Notes: generated by a model not told the origin, from the letters alone. Positions 34,188 through 43,863 are shown, counted from the first letter of the stretch. The stretch is 64,000 nt of DNA from an uncultured Eubacteriales bacterium (GCA_934457115.1 CAKSHI010000007.1:15686-79685), one strand, 5' to 3'. Translations and numbers: made by a program.

Positions 34188-35336
34188 TTGTCTAAATTAC
34201 TTGATTATATAAAAGGATATATTAAGGATTGCGATAAAATTCTTTGGTCTATAATGATTATAATTTCAATTTATAGTCTATTGTTGCTAAAGAGTGTATC
34301 AAGAGGAGGAGAAAACTTCTTTTCAACTCAGCTCATCGCAGTTACACTGGGATATATTGGGGCAATTATATTATCAGCGGCAGATTATAGAGTTATAGCT
34401 AACTATTGGAAATGGATAGCCGGCTTTTGTATTTTAATAATAGTGTATACCTTAATATTTGGTATAACTATAGAAGGTTCGGCCGGGGTTAACGCAAAAG
34501 CATGGATTACCTTGCCGGGAGGTATAACCTTTCAACCCTCAGAACTTGTTAAAATAGGTTTTATTATAACATTTTCAAGGCATTTATCAATCGTGAAAGA
34601 AAATGGTAACATAAAATCTTTCAAAAGCATTATGCTCCTATGCGTCCATGCAGTGGTACCCGTTATTTTGACCCATCTTCAAGGTGACGACGGAGCTGCA
34701 ATAATATTTTTCTTTATGTTTTTATCCATGACCTTCGCAGCGGGTGTACAGTTTAGATATTTTATAACCCTACTTATTGTAATGATAATCGCAATACCCT
34801 TTGCTTGGAACTACTTACTTGCAGATTATCAAAAAAACAGAATTATTAATCAGTTTAATCCCGAGTCTGACCCACTGGGTGACGGCTTCCAACAAATTCA
34901 AGGGAAACTCTCCATAGGATCAGGTCAAATATTTGGTAAAGGACTTTTTAACGGTCAAAGAGTTCTTCATGGCTCCGTACCTGTACAGGAAAGTGACTTT
35001 ATCTTTTCAGTTGCCGGCGAAGAGTTGGGTTTTATTGGATGTATGGCTGTGATTTTATTATTGGTTGCCTTACTTGTAAGAACATTTTATGTAGGAGCAA
35101 AATCATGTGACACTTTAGGTGCATATATATGCATAGGATTTTTTGGTATGATAGCTTCTCAAGCTGTATTTAATCTTGGAATGTGTCTAAGCTTACTCCC
35201 TGTTATGGGAGTTACACTTCCTTTCTTTAGTGCAGGAGGATCCTCCTCTGCGTGTCTATACTTTGGAATTGGACTTATCCAAAGCGTTTATATGAAGCAT
35301 TTAGATGTAGACAATGCTCAAGTAAGCCCCGTTTAA
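34188..35336 (+). CDS. rodA: Peptidoglycan glycosyltransferase RodA (SEDS family)
   Basis: 382 residues from TTG 34188; GAGGAGG at 34174-34180 fixes it, making an in-frame TTG at 34170 impossible. Ten membrane segments. SEDS motifs: WITLPGGITFQPSELVKIG (core FQPSELVKI), LQGDDGAAIIFF (the invariant Asp of the active site), and QESDFIFSVAGEELGFIG. RodA polymerises lipid II for wall elongation with the MrdA encoded at 16 kb. Single gene; TTGCTT-16-TATAAT promoter-like sequence lies just upstream. Confidence 0.95.
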   Translation: MSKLLDYIKGYIKDCDKILWSIMIIISIYSLLLLKSVSRGGENFFSTQLIAVTLGYIGAIILSAADYRVIANYWKWIAGFCILIIVYTLIFGITIEGSAGVNAKAWITLPGGITFQPSELVKIGFIITFSRHLSIVKENGNIKSFKSIMLLCVHAVVPVILTHLQGDDGAAIIFFFMFLSMTFAAGVQFRYFITLLIVMIIAIPFAWNYLLADYQKNRIINQFNPESDPLGDGFQQIQGKLSIGSGQIFGKGLFNGQRVLHGSVPVQESDFIFSVAGEELGFIGCMAVILLLVALLVRTFYVGAKSCDTLGAYICIGFFGMIASQAVFNLGMCLSLLPVMGVTLPFFSAGGSSSACLYFGIGLIQSVYMKHLDVDNAQVSPV

Positions 35337-35363
35337 CACTAAAAATATTTATTAAAATCAATT

Positions 35364-35406
35364 AGGAGTTAGGATTGAATATATCAATCTTAACTCCTTT
35401 CTATAT
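35364..35406. terminator. Bidirectional terminator between rodA and the Ca2+-ATPase gene
   Basis: 15-bp stem AGGAGTTAGGATTGA with TCAATCTTAACTCCT (one G-T pair), 5-base loop, followed by TTTCTATATTT. Lies between convergent genes. Confidence 0.88.
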
Positions 35407-38076
35407 TTACTCTACACAAACTTTCGCACTTGATCGTCTTTTTGATATAGCACTTAAAATTCTCTTTTCAATTTCAACAATCACTAAGGGAGAAAGCGAT
35501 AAGGCCGCTACTATTATCCAAGCATTTGTAGGCAATGGAATTGTCTTAAATACCATGGCAATAGGCTCTATTGACACAACTGATACTTGCAATATTAAAC
35601 ACACAATAAATGAAAGCACCATCTTAATATTTCCAAAAAAGCCTATCTCAAAAAGTGAATGTTCGCTTCTAACATTAAACGCATGAACAATTTGTGACAA
35701 GCTTAAAACACAAAATGCCATTGTTCTTCCATAAACAGGTGCTGAATGTCCATCAAAAAATACTTTTCCTATAACAAATGCCAAAAGAGATATTGCCCCT
35801 ATAAACGTGCCCTCAACTGCTATATAATAAGCCATTTTCCCACCTAGCAATTTCTTTTTAGGGTCAACGGGCTTTTGGTTCATTATGTCTTGGTCAACGG
35901 GTTCGACTCCCAAGGCTAAAGCCGGCAAAGAGTCAGTCACTAGGTTTACCCATAAAAGTTGAATTGCGAGCAACGGTGTGGGAAGGTTTAGTAAAAATGC
36001 AGTCAAAACAGTTATGATTTCTCCAATATTGCTTGAAATCAAGAAATGCACAGTCTTCTTTATATTTTCAAATATTCCTCTTCCTTGCTTAACCGCCTCG
36101 ATTATAGTAGAGAAATTATCATCAGTAAGTATCATATCTGCAGCACCCTTAGCCACATCAGTACCGCTAATACCCATAGCACAGCCTATGTCCGCTGCCT
36201 TTAAGGCCGGTGCATCATTTACGCCGTCACCTGTCATTGCGACAACGGCGCCCTTCTTTTGAAATGCCTTTACTATTTTAACTTTATGTTCGGGCGAAAC
36301 ACGTGCAAACACTGAATAAGAGAATATATTCCTCTCAAACTCGTCTTGAGGCATTTTGTCTATTTGTTCACCTGAAATTGCTCTATCAGTGTTTGATAAG
36401 ATATTAAGTTCACGAGCAATTGCCTTGGCGGTTATAATATGATCTCCCGTTATCATGACGGGTTTTATTCCTGCTGCAATGCAATCCTTAACTGCCTGCT
36501 TTGCCCCTATTCTTGGAGGGTCTATCATGCCTACAAGTCCGCAAAAACAAAGATCCCCCTCTATTTCGGCATTATTATTTGGTATATAGTCAATATCCTT
36601 AAACGCAACGGCCAATACCCTAAGAGCTTTAGAGGCCATCTCTTCATTTTCTATTATTACTTTATTTCTATAATTTGTATTAAGCATTTCCCTGCCGTTA
36701 TCAGTACGTATTTTTGTGCAGTAATTTAACAATACATCAGGAGCACCCTTGGTTATTACCCTATAATGCCCTGCGGACAATTTATGTATGGTAGTCATTA
36801 GCTTTCTTTTAGAATCAAATGGTATTTCGTGAACTCTTGGAAACTGTCTATCCAATGATAACTTGACTTTTCCATTGTTAGCAGCTGCTAAAACTAATGC
36901 TTTTTCAGTCGGTTCACCCGAGGCCTTATAATCACCAAACTTTCCTGTAAGGTTGGAATTATTACAAAGAGCAAGATAAGATAAAATGTCCAATGCCTCA
37001 CTTGATGACATATTAAGCTGACCATTTATTGAGTGTATCTCAGTTACTGTCATTTTATTTTGAGTAAGAGTTCCTGTCTTATCAGAACATATGACGCTTG
37101 CACTTCCAAGGGTTTCAACAGCAGGAAGTTTTCTTATAATGGCACGGCTTATTGCCATTCTCTTTACTCCTATGGCGAGTACTATCGTCACAACAGCCGG
37201 CAATCCTTCGGGTATAGCCGCAACTGCCAAACTTATGGATATCATAAACATCTCAATAGGCGGAATATTTTGCACGACACCCAAAATGAATATAATAAAG
37301 CATATTACCAATGCGCCAATACCTAAATATTTACCCGTTTGAGCAAGTTTTGCCTGCAATGGAGTTTGAGGAGAAACCCCCTCGTTTATAAGGTCTGCTA
37401 TTTTTCCGACTTGAGTATTCATTCCTGTTTCGACTACCACACAAAGTGCATGGCCTGCAGTTATCGAGCTTGAAGAATAAACCATATTATGTCTATCCGC
37501 AATCGTCTTGCCGGAATGAAGCAATGTATCCGGGTCCTTATCAACCGGCAAAGATTCTCCGGTAAGAGCTGACTCTTCTGCCTTTAAGTTAGTGCTTTTT
37601 ATAATTCTGGCATCAGCCGGTACAAAATCTCCGGTATTTAAAACTAAAATATCCCCCGGCACAAGCTCTTCTGAATCAATTAGGCTTTCTACACCGTTTC
37701 GTATAATTCTTGCCTTAGGAGCTGAAAGCTTCTTTAAAGAATCTATAGCCTTCTCGGCCTTGCTTTCTTGTATAACCCCTATTAAAGCATTCATTATAAC
37801 TATAGCCAATATTATTATTGAGTCTATGTAATCGTTATTGTGCTCAATTATAGATGTAGCAAAAGATATACCCGATGCTATCAAAAGGATAATAACCATA
37901 AAATCCGAAAATTGTTCTAAAAACTTTGTAAACACGCTTTTGGGCTTTTTTTCTTTTAGTTTATTCAATCCATATTTTAATTGAAATTCCTTTACTTGTT
38001 TCGAGTTTAGTCCTTGATTTTCAGAAACATTAAACTTATTTAAAATTTCCTTAGCTTCCATGTTATGCCAAACCAT
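35407..38076 (-). CDS. Calcium-translocating P-type ATPase (P2A)
   Basis: 889 residues. Actuator motif [11 protein letters not shown], phosphorylation motif [15 protein letters not shown], nucleotide-binding KGAPDVLLN, hinge [18 protein letters not shown]. Ten membrane helices are expected; helix 4 carries [16 protein letters not shown], the PEGLP motif of P2A pumps for Ca2+, with later [16 protein letters not shown]. Similar enzymes (LMCA1, YloB) export Ca2+ in exchange for protons. ATG with GGGGATG upstream. Single gene. Confidence 0.93.
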   Translation of the reverse strand: MVWHNMEAKEILNKFNVSENQGLNSKQVKEFQLKYGLNKLKEKKPKSVFTKFLEQFSDFMVIILLIASGISFATSIIEHNNDYIDSIIILAIVIMNALIGVIQESKAEKAIDSLKKLSAPKARIIRNGVESLIDSEELVPGDILVLNTGDFVPADARIIKSTNLKAEESALTGESLPVDKDPDTLLHSGKTIADRHNMVYSSSSITAGHALCVVVETGMNTQVGKIADLINEGVSPQTPLQAKLAQTGKYLGIGALVICFIIFILGVVQNIPPIEMFMISISLAVAAIPEGLPAVVTIVLAIGVKRMAISRAIIRKLPAVETLGSASVICSDKTGTLTQNKMTVTEIHSINGQLNMSSSEALDILSYLALCNNSNLTGKFGDYKASGEPTEKALVLAAANNGKVKLSLDRQFPRVHEIPFDSKRKLMTTIHKLSAGHYRVITKGAPDVLLNYCTKIRTDNGREMLNTNYRNKVIIENEEMASKALRVLAVAFKDIDYIPNNNAEIEGDLCFCGLVGMIDPPRIGAKQAVKDCIAAGIKPVMITGDHIITAKAIARELNILSNTDRAISGEQIDKMPQDEFERNIFSYSVFARVSPEHKVKIVKAFQKKGAVVAMTGDGVNDAPALKAADIGCAMGISGTDVAKGAADMILTDDNFSTIIEAVKQGRGIFENIKKTVHFLISSNIGEIITVLTAFLLNLPTPLLAIQLLWVNLVTDSLPALALGVEPVDQDIMNQKPVDPKKKLLGGKMAYYIAVEGTFIGAISLLAFVIGKVFFDGHSAPVYGRTMAFCVLSLSQIVHAFNVRSEHSLFEIGFFGNIKMVLSFIVCLILQVSVVSIEPIAMVFKTIPLPTNAWIIVAALSLSPLVIVEIEKRILSAISKRRSSAKVCVE

Positions 38077-38196
38077 ATTATCATCCCCAAACTTTAAAAA
38101 CTTGTCTTAATATATATATTTAAGATTTTATAATATATTACTTCTCCCCAAAAATCACTAGTGCCATATTATATTAGTAAGGAGGATGAAGGCTTT

Positions 38197-38844
38197 ATGG
38201 AATTCTATTTAGGTATTGGACTTCTTGCTGTATCACTTAGTATAGATGCTTTGGGAATAGGGCTTTCATATGGCCTTAGAAAAATAAAAATACCAATATT
38301 AGCAAAATTAATAATATGTTTTATATCGATGGCATTTACCCAAGCAGCAATTTTAATCGGAAACGTAATTAAAAACTTCTTACCTGATATTATTTCAAAG
38401 AGTATAGGGAGTTTGATGCTCTTAGTTTTGGGCATATTTATAATAGTTCAAGCATTTATAAAAAAAGATAAAAACAAAGAAAAACCACCAAAACCAAAAA
38501 GCTCATCATTTTCATTTAAGTTTTTAGGAGTGACAGTCAATATTATAAGAAACCCAAGCTCTTGCGACTTTGATAAATCCTGCGACATAAATGCACTCGA
38601 AGCTATATATTTGGGTACAGCCCTTTCTATAGATTCCTTTGGTGCAGGAATCTCAAGTGCCGTGACAGGCCTTAATTCTATATTAATCCCTCTAACTGTG
38701 GGACTATTTCAAATTTTATTTTTATATTTTGGAAATATTCTTGGAAAAAAATTCTCATCATTTAAAAAATTAGACTCAAAAGTATTTGTAGTCTTATCAG
38801 GGTCATTAATGATTATACTCGCCGCAATAAGATTTTTAGTTTGA
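38197..38844 (+). CDS. ytaF: Sporulation membrane protein YtaF (MntP-like)
   Basis: 215 residues from ATG 38197 (AAGGAGG 11 bases upstream; a GTG at 38161 precedes that site). Six membrane segments in two halves, each with a family Asp motif: LAVSLSIDALGIGLSYGL and LGTALSIDSFGAGISSAV. Between the halves is NPSSCDFDKSCDI, characteristic of YtaF rather than of the manganese exporter MntP. In Bacillus it is associated with sporulation. Single gene; an Asn-rich microprotein follows. Confidence 0.9.
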   Translation: MEFYLGIGLLAVSLSIDALGIGLSYGLRKIKIPILAKLIICFISMAFTQAAILIGNVIKNFLPDIISKSIGSLMLLVLGIFIIVQAFIKKDKNKEKPPKPKSSSFSFKFLGVTVNIIRNPSSCDFDKSCDINALEAIYLGTALSIDSFGAGISSAVTGLNSILIPLTVGLFQILFLYFGNILGKKFSSFKKLDSKVFVVLSGSLMIILAAIRFLV

Positions 38845-38980
38845 GTTATCAATTAATTTTACTTTAAAATTTTTCCTAAAAAGCTGAGAATAAAACAAGC
38901 ATTGATGTTAATAATAATATTTGTCGATAGGAAAAAGTTCTTCACATCGACTTAGCATCTTAGCAGGAGGTGAAATAAAA

Positions 38981-39121
38981 ATGGAAAAGCAATCTTCAAA
39001 CAAAAAGAATAACCAATTCAGCAACAAAAAGAACAATAACAACAATAGCAACAACCAATTCAGCAATAAAAAAGGAAACAACAATAACTGCAATAATAAT
39101 ATCAACAATTTTGAGGATTAA
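38981..39121 (+). CDS. Asn-rich microprotein
   Basis: 46 residues from ATG 38981 with a near-perfect AGGAGGTGA at 38965-38973. About half the residues are Asn, the rest mostly Lys, Ser, Gln. A unit QFSNKKxNNNN occurs twice. One Cys, no hydrophobic segment. Predicted to be disordered. An in-frame ATG at 38921 lacks a binding site. Followed by a very strong terminator. It could be a small spore or cytosolic protein; this is a guess from its ytaF neighbour. Confidence 0.6.
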   Translation: MEKQSSNKKNNQFSNKKNNNNNSNNQFSNKKGNNNNCNNNINNFED

Positions 39122-39165
39122 TTTTTTGAAACCTCTGAACATTAACAAATTATCGTAGTCAATAG

Positions 39166-39206
39166 ATACTAAAGGGGACCTTATGCGTCCCCTTTAGTAT
39201 TTTTTT
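39166..39206 (+). terminator. Strong terminator after the Asn-rich microprotein
   Basis: Perfect 14-bp stem ATACTAAAGGGGAC with GTCCCCTTTAGTAT, 7-base loop, then a run of seven T. Confidence 0.92.
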
Positions 39207-39249
39207 AGCAAGTTGATTTCATATTAAAGTGGAATCAACTTGCTTTTTA
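39207..39249 (+). terminator. Second stem-loop terminator
   Basis: AGCAAGTTGATT pairs with AATCAACTTGCT across a 14-base loop, then TTTTTATTT. It begins right after the T-run of the previous terminator. Confidence 0.75.
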
Positions 39250-39275
39250 TTTACATCTAATATTATACAAAATTA

Positions 39276-39305
39276 AAGGCTGCAGTTAATTTTTACTGCA
39301 GCCTT
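39276..39305 (-). terminator. Terminator of the 3D/G5 protein gene
   Basis: AAGGCTGCAGT paired with ACTGCAGCCTT, 8-base loop, with T-rich TTAATTTTG following on the minus strand; 4 bases beyond the stop. Confidence 0.85.
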
Positions 39306-39309
39306 GATA

Positions 39310-40533
39310 TTACTCTAAAATATATACATTCATAGTTCTTCTTCCAAACTGATAACATTCACTCAAAGTATCATAGAATAAATCTACCAGTGCAGATCCT
39401 GATGATAAAGCTCCACCTGTATCCGCCGCAACTGCATACCCATAAACATATGAGCCGTCCGGCGAAGCTATATAAAGCTTTGTGCCGTATGGAATGATAT
39501 TTGGATTAACTGCAACTCTTCCTCTTTGAGCAATAGCTCCTGTTGAAGTATGTGACCCCGGAGATGCAGTATATGCTGTCGCAGAGCCGGTTAATACCGA
39601 AGTATATGAGATGGAATTACCTTTATGGTCTATTAATGTGCCATCTCTATTATCCCTTGAGTATCCGCTTGAAAAAGGCTTTGTTGCCTTTGTTTTAATT
39701 CCAATTACTTTTCTTGCGTCTACAGCCTCTTTTATAGTGGTACTACTTAATTGTTGGGTTTCAACAACATTCCCGTTGACTATCTTTTGTCTGACTGTAA
39801 CTTCTCTTTCTCCGTCTGAGCCTTCAGTATATTGGGTATCCCCCTCATAAAGTTCATCCGAGAAAGTTGTTATTGTTCCAAAAGGAACAGTCTCTTTCTT
39901 TGTTTCCTCTTTAAATTCTATTCTGTCAACTTTTAATGGCATATTTTCGTATATTTGTTGTTCCATATCCAGACTTATTATGTCATTTTCATTTAACTCA
40001 ATACCTAAATACTCAATGGCATCTTTGACAGTACCCTCCGGCACTACAACATTTGCAACCTCGTTTGCGCCGTCAGATAATTTTACATTGTACCTGTGAG
40101 TAAGTGATATTTCCATCTCCGGACTAAGCTCTGTAAGAGCATCGGGTTCAGAGATATCCTGTTCTCCAACTCTAAATCCGGAATAAGACAAAGCATCCTT
40201 AACTGAGCCTTCGTTGACAACTATGGTCTTTGATATACCCTCAGCCTTGACGTAAACTTTGAATGCACGTTTAATGACTAAGTTTATATCATCGCCTACG
40301 TCTTGCCTTTCGACTATATCATCAGATTTTAATTTTATTCCTGCCTGCTCGAGAATCGTATTTGTATCGTTATTGATGGTTACGATAGAGAATGATTTAT
40401 CTCGGTCGCTTATATACACCTTGTGGCTCAACGCCGCAACTGATATTGCGGATGTAAGAGCTATGACTCCCATAATGACAAGAGCAACTAATCTTTTCGC
40501 TTGATGATTAATTTTTTTTGAATCAATTTTCAT
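39310..40533 (-). CDS. Secreted cell-wall protein with DUF348, G5 and 3D domains (YabE-like)
   Basis: 407 residues. An N-terminal membrane/signal segment (about 14-34, RLVALVIMGVIALTSAISVAA), then ubiquitin-like DUF348 repeats (DTNTILEQAGIKL, SVKDALSYSGFRV, TVKDAIEYLGIEL), a G5 domain near residues 205-280, and a C-terminal 3D domain with GSATAYTA, GRVAVNPNIIPYGTKLYI, AADTGGAL and LVDLFYDT. The 3D domain is a small lytic transglycosylase fold with three conserved Asp. Bacillus YabE acts on peptidoglycan like resuscitation-promoting factors. Single gene with a consensus promoter and about a 95-base leader. Confidence 0.92.
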   Translation of the reverse strand: MKIDSKKINHQAKRLVALVIMGVIALTSAISVAALSHKVYISDRDKSFSIVTINNDTNTILEQAGIKLKSDDIVERQDVGDDINLVIKRAFKVYVKAEGISKTIVVNEGSVKDALSYSGFRVGEQDISEPDALTELSPEMEISLTHRYNVKLSDGANEVANVVVPEGTVKDAIEYLGIELNENDIISLDMEQQIYENMPLKVDRIEFKEETKKETVPFGTITTFSDELYEGDTQYTEGSDGEREVTVRQKIVNGNVVETQQLSSTTIKEAVDARKVIGIKTKATKPFSSGYSRDNRDGTLIDHKGNSISYTSVLTGSATAYTASPGSHTSTGAIAQRGRVAVNPNIIPYGTKLYIASPDGSYVYGYAVAADTGGALSSGSALVDLFYDTLSECYQFGRRTMNVYILE

Positions 40534-40634
40534 AAGTTTAAGTTTCTCCTTTGGTCCTTTTATTTAGGCAATTGCTTAATAGTATTTAGGCACGCCTAGT
40601 GACGAGGTTTTCAGGATCATGTTGCATGCATTTA

Positions 40635-40663
40635 ATTATATTTGCTATTTACGTGAATGTCAA
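40635..40663 (-). promoter_or_regulatory. Perfect-consensus sigma-A promoter of the 3D/G5 gene
   Basis: Minus-strand TTGACA (40663-40658), 17-base spacer, TATAAT (40640-40635). RNA would start near 40628, leaving a leader of about 95 bases with AAAGGAG close to the ATG. Confidence 0.92.
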
Positions 40664-40929
40664 GTGCGTTAATAGTATCAATTTTATTAAAAGTGCACAA
40701 ATAATAATTTTTTTATTTAATTACGGACGCGATTAAAGTGAGTTTTTCCTCAAAAAACCTCATTGTTTTTTTAAAACCGTAAACATTCGCTTATTTTTAT
40801 ATGTGCATATTGCAAGAATTTAGAGATTACAATTCCATTACACCAGTTACAACTAGATTTCCTCATTTAAATCGTATTATTCCACATTATTGAAAACTTA
40901 ATAAAATAAACTAATTTAGGTTAATTTTA
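40664..40929. other. AT-rich gap between recQ and the 3D/G5 promoter
   Basis: No open frame with a ribosome binding site. Only a weak stem-loop is seen (GAGGTTTTT/AAAAACTC near 40743-40768), which might end the recQ transcript. Nothing else recognised. Confidence 0.5.
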
Positions 40930-42456
40930 TTAAAATTTCCCCCTATTGTATTCTATAATTTTGTCTATAAATTTCTGTCCGTACTTTTTAAGCTTCACTT
41001 CTCCCACACCGTTGATGTCAGAAAAGTCCCTTAAATTTTCAGGCTTGACGGCTGACATTTCCTCCAAGACTGAATCAGAAAAAACTATGTATGCAGGTAC
41101 ACCTTGCAAGTCGGCAATTTTCTTTCTAAGATTTTTGAGAATATTGAACAAATTCTTATCTATATTTAATTCTTTTTTCCTCTTTATTACTGTATTTTCA
41201 TATGATAATCCACACATATCTTCAACCGTAACATAATTGCAATTGCTGCAATTATTGCACCTATATCTTGGTTTCTCTCCAAAATAATCAAGTATAAAAT
41301 GCCTCAAACATCGCTTTGTTGTAGAATAAAACGTCATCATTTTTAGCTTTTCTTCTTCTTTCTCCTTTAACGATACTTTCTCATCTTCATCTAAATTATC
41401 CGCATCGTCTATCCTTGTTTGTATTAAGAATCTAGCTGTTTGTACGTCAGATTTAGCATAGAGCAATATACAGTCTGCGTTACTGCCATCTCGTCCCGCT
41501 CTTCCGGCCTCTTGATAGTACTGTTCTATGCTCATAGGCATATTGTAGTTTATCACAAACGATACATTCGATTTGTCTATTCCCATTCCAAAGGCATTCG
41601 TCGCAACAATTACCTTTACGTTGTCAAATATGAAATCATCTTGATTTTTATTCCTTTCTTCATCGCTCAACCCTGCATGGTACCTTTGGGCATTTATACC
41701 CTTTACCTTTAGTGCTTTTGTGACTTCATCAACCTGCTTCCTCGTTGAACAATATATAATTCCGCTTTTATCCTTATTTTTGTTCAAATATCTAAATACA
41801 AATGCCATCTTATCTATAGGTTTAAACACTGAAAAGAATAAATTCTTCCTATCAAACCCGGTTGTAATTGAAAATGGATTGTCAAGGTTTAATCTTTCTA
41901 TTATATCTTCCTTTACTTGCTGTGTCGCAGTTGCAGTGAAGGCCGCCAATACCGGTCTATTATTAAGCTTTTCTAAAAATTGAGGTATTTTTAAATAGCT
42001 TGTTCTAAAATCATGACCCCATTGCGATATACAATGTGCCTCATCAACAGCTATGAAGTCTATTCTAACTTCCTTGGTAAATTCTAAAAAAGAACGTAGG
42101 TTAAGACGTTCAGGCGCTACATATATAATCTTATACATACCTTGTTTAGCGTTGGCTATAGCCTTTGCCTGTTGTCTCTCATTTAAAGAGCTATTTAAAT
42201 ACGCCGCACGAATCCCCATCTGGTTTAAATCCGCTACTTGATCTTTCATAAGCGATATAAGAGGTGAAATTACAAGCGTTATCCCTTCAAACGCAATGGC
42301 GGGTATTTGATAACATAAAGATTTTCCCGAACCCGTTGGCATAATGGCAACGCAATCATTATGATTCAAAATGTTCTCTATTACCTCTTCCTGCCCTTTT
42401 CTAAAGCAATCATAACCATAAAATGTCTTTAATATCTCTTTTGCCTTATCCTGCAT
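40930..42456 (-). CDS. recQ: RecQ-family ATP-dependent DNA helicase, short form
   Basis: 508 residues. Helicase core: MPTGSGKSLCYQIPA (Walker A), VDEAHCISQWGHDFR (Walker B plus aromatic loop), and QEAGRAGRDG (motif VI). Then the zinc-binding region with CLRHFILDYFGE and CNNCSNC (near 385-410). An HRDC domain (about 430-505) follows almost directly. The winged-helix (RQC) domain of about 100 residues found between the two in E. coli RecQ is not evident. Unwinds DNA in repair and recombination. Single gene; TGATATAAT extended -10 upstream. Confidence 0.92.
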   Translation of the reverse strand: MQDKAKEILKTFYGYDCFRKGQEEVIENILNHNDCVAIMPTGSGKSLCYQIPAIAFEGITLVISPLISLMKDQVADLNQMGIRAAYLNSSLNERQQAKAIANAKQGMYKIIYVAPERLNLRSFLEFTKEVRIDFIAVDEAHCISQWGHDFRTSYLKIPQFLEKLNNRPVLAAFTATATQQVKEDIIERLNLDNPFSITTGFDRKNLFFSVFKPIDKMAFVFRYLNKNKDKSGIIYCSTRKQVDEVTKALKVKGINAQRYHAGLSDEERNKNQDDFIFDNVKVIVATNAFGMGIDKSNVSFVINYNMPMSIEQYYQEAGRAGRDGSNADCILLYAKSDVQTARFLIQTRIDDADNLDEDEKVSLKEKEEEKLKMMTFYSTTKRCLRHFILDYFGEKPRYRCNNCSNCNYVTVEDMCGLSYENTVIKRKKELNIDKNLFNILKNLRKKIADLQGVPAYIVFSDSVLEEMSAVKPENLRDFSDINGVGEVKLKKYGQKFIDKIIEYNRGKF

Positions 42457-42561
42457 TTTTCCATCCCCCTAATTCAACAATGATTATATCATATAAAGTA
42501 GAATAAATCATGTATTGTTAACTAAAAATTTCTTAATAAAAATATTACTTTAAAATTTGAT

Positions 42562-42590
42562 TTGATTTAATCTTATTTTTAGTGTATTAT
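42562..42590 (+). promoter_or_regulatory. Sigma-A promoter ahead of 42630
   Basis: TTGATT at 42562-42567, 17-base spacer, TATTAT at 42585-42590. Confidence 0.7.
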
Positions 42591-42629
42591 AGTATAAGTA
42601 GTATCCAAAATGTTTAGGAGTGATTATTA

Positions 42630-43403
42630 TTGGATAAAATATTTAAATTGGTTTCAGACCGCGTTGAAGAAGCGCTTAATAATAAAGGCTTTAAAAAGAA
42701 TAATCAAGAGGAAAAATATCAAACTTTATTTATAGGCGAGGATCTAGCTTACTTACTCAAGTTCAATGAGCAAAATAAGCAGTTTGAACTAAAAAGCTGC
42801 AGTGTTTCAGACTGCAAACCTAACAATCAATGGAAAAATATTGCGTCATGGTTGTTTGACCCTGAAGAAGGAACTAAAAAAGATGCAGAATATATTGCCG
42901 CAGATTTTTGTGAAACATTAATAGGACCTACAAAAGCTCCTGTTCAAGTCGCAAAAAAGAAAAAAGACAACGATAATAAAGTCGACATTATCTTCTTTAT
43001 GAATAGACTTGCTAACATTTTACCGGGTCTTAAAGAAGAAATAGACGAGGAAAAGCAATCCTACGAAACTTTTAGGATGGTAACGTTCACGGAAAATAAT
43101 GTCATGCCTAAAATAAATATGTTCTTACTTCAAAACAACAACTCTAAACAATTCAAGAAGTTTTGCAATGTCCTAAGTGACGCTTATAATGTAGGTGATC
43201 TCGATGTAAGGTCAACCGTGACCTTCTTGATATTAAACAATATTAAAGATGAAAATCAAATCAAAAAGTTAAAAGAAGAACTTAGCGATGAATTAAATAA
43301 GGCTTGGCAAGCCTCCTATTCAATCAAAGATAAAAAAGTAAAACCTGAAAAAGTAAAGAAAAATAAAAAGGGCTTTATTGCAAGTACACTTGCAAATCAA
43401 TAA
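42630..43403 (+). CDS. Hypothetical cytoplasmic protein
   Basis: 257 residues, TTG start with AGGAGTGA 6 bases upstream. No signal or membrane segment. The N-terminal 95 residues look globular (FKLVSDRVEEALNNKGFKK, FIGEDLAYLLKFNE, WLFDPEEGTKKDAEYIAADF). A Lys-rich linker (about 107-115) leads to a helical second domain, and the last 30 residues are Lys-rich. I do not recognise the family. It lies 46 bases before a STAS-domain gene in the same direction, so a link to that regulator is possible. Confidence 0.8.
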   Translation: MDKIFKLVSDRVEEALNNKGFKKNNQEEKYQTLFIGEDLAYLLKFNEQNKQFELKSCSVSDCKPNNQWKNIASWLFDPEEGTKKDAEYIAADFCETLIGPTKAPVQVAKKKKDNDNKVDIIFFMNRLANILPGLKEEIDEEKQSYETFRMVTFTENNVMPKINMFLLQNNNSKQFKKFCNVLSDAYNVGDLDVRSTVTFLILNNIKDENQIKKLKEELSDELNKAWQASYSIKDKKVKPEKVKKNKKGFIASTLANQ

Positions 43404-43449
43404 TAGATACCAAAGTACAAGATATATTTGAAAGGGGGAACAAATTCCT

Positions 43450-43770
43450 ATGAAAATTACTTCTAATGTAGAAAATGACGTAATTAACATTAATCTTGAA
43501 GGCAGATTGGATACAACTACCTCTCCTGAACTTCAAAGTGAATTAGACAAATTACTTACCAAAACTAAATTTAATCTTATTTTAGACTTTAAGGATTTAT
43601 CATACGTAAGCAGTGCCGGTTTGAGAGTCCTTCTTTCTGCCCAAAAGAAAGCAAATGATTTAGTTGGAAATGTTGTCATTAGAAATGTCAGCGACTCCAT
43701 TATGGAAGTCTTTGAGATGACCGGATTTTCAGACTTCTTAAATATCGAACCGATTGCACAATCAAAATAA
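43450..43770 (+). CDS. STAS-domain anti-sigma factor antagonist
   Basis: 106 residues, SpoIIAA/RsbV size. It has NLEGRLDTTTSPELQSELDKL and the phosphorylation segment DLSYVSSAGLRVLLSAQK, where a Ser is normally phosphorylated by an anti-sigma kinase. AAAGGGGG precedes the ATG. No anti-sigma kinase or sigma gene is adjacent, so it is not the spoIIA operon; its partner must be elsewhere. Confidence 0.92.
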   Translation: MKITSNVENDVININLEGRLDTTTSPELQSELDKLLTKTKFNLILDFKDLSYVSSAGLRVLLSAQKKANDLVGNVVIRNVSDSIMEVFEMTGFSDFLNIEPIAQSK

Positions 43771-43790
43771 TTCCTATAATTCAAAATAAA

Positions 43791-43831
43791 AAACAAGTGT
43801 TAGCATTAAAGCTTTCACTTGTTTTTTTATT
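43791..43831. terminator. Bidirectional terminator between STAS and cinA-like genes
   Basis: AAACAAGTG pairs with CACTTGTTT around a loop with an inner AGC/GCT pairing; TTTT follows on the + strand and A-rich sequence precedes. Confidence 0.85.
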
Positions 43832-43863
43832 TTTATAATATTGCGATATAAGTCAAGGCCACA

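Noticed and set aside
38908..39108. Leu-rich minus-strand frame over the Asn-rich gene
   Set aside because: AAC/AAT repeats read backwards give Leu-rich sequence; the + strand has the ribosome site and terminator.
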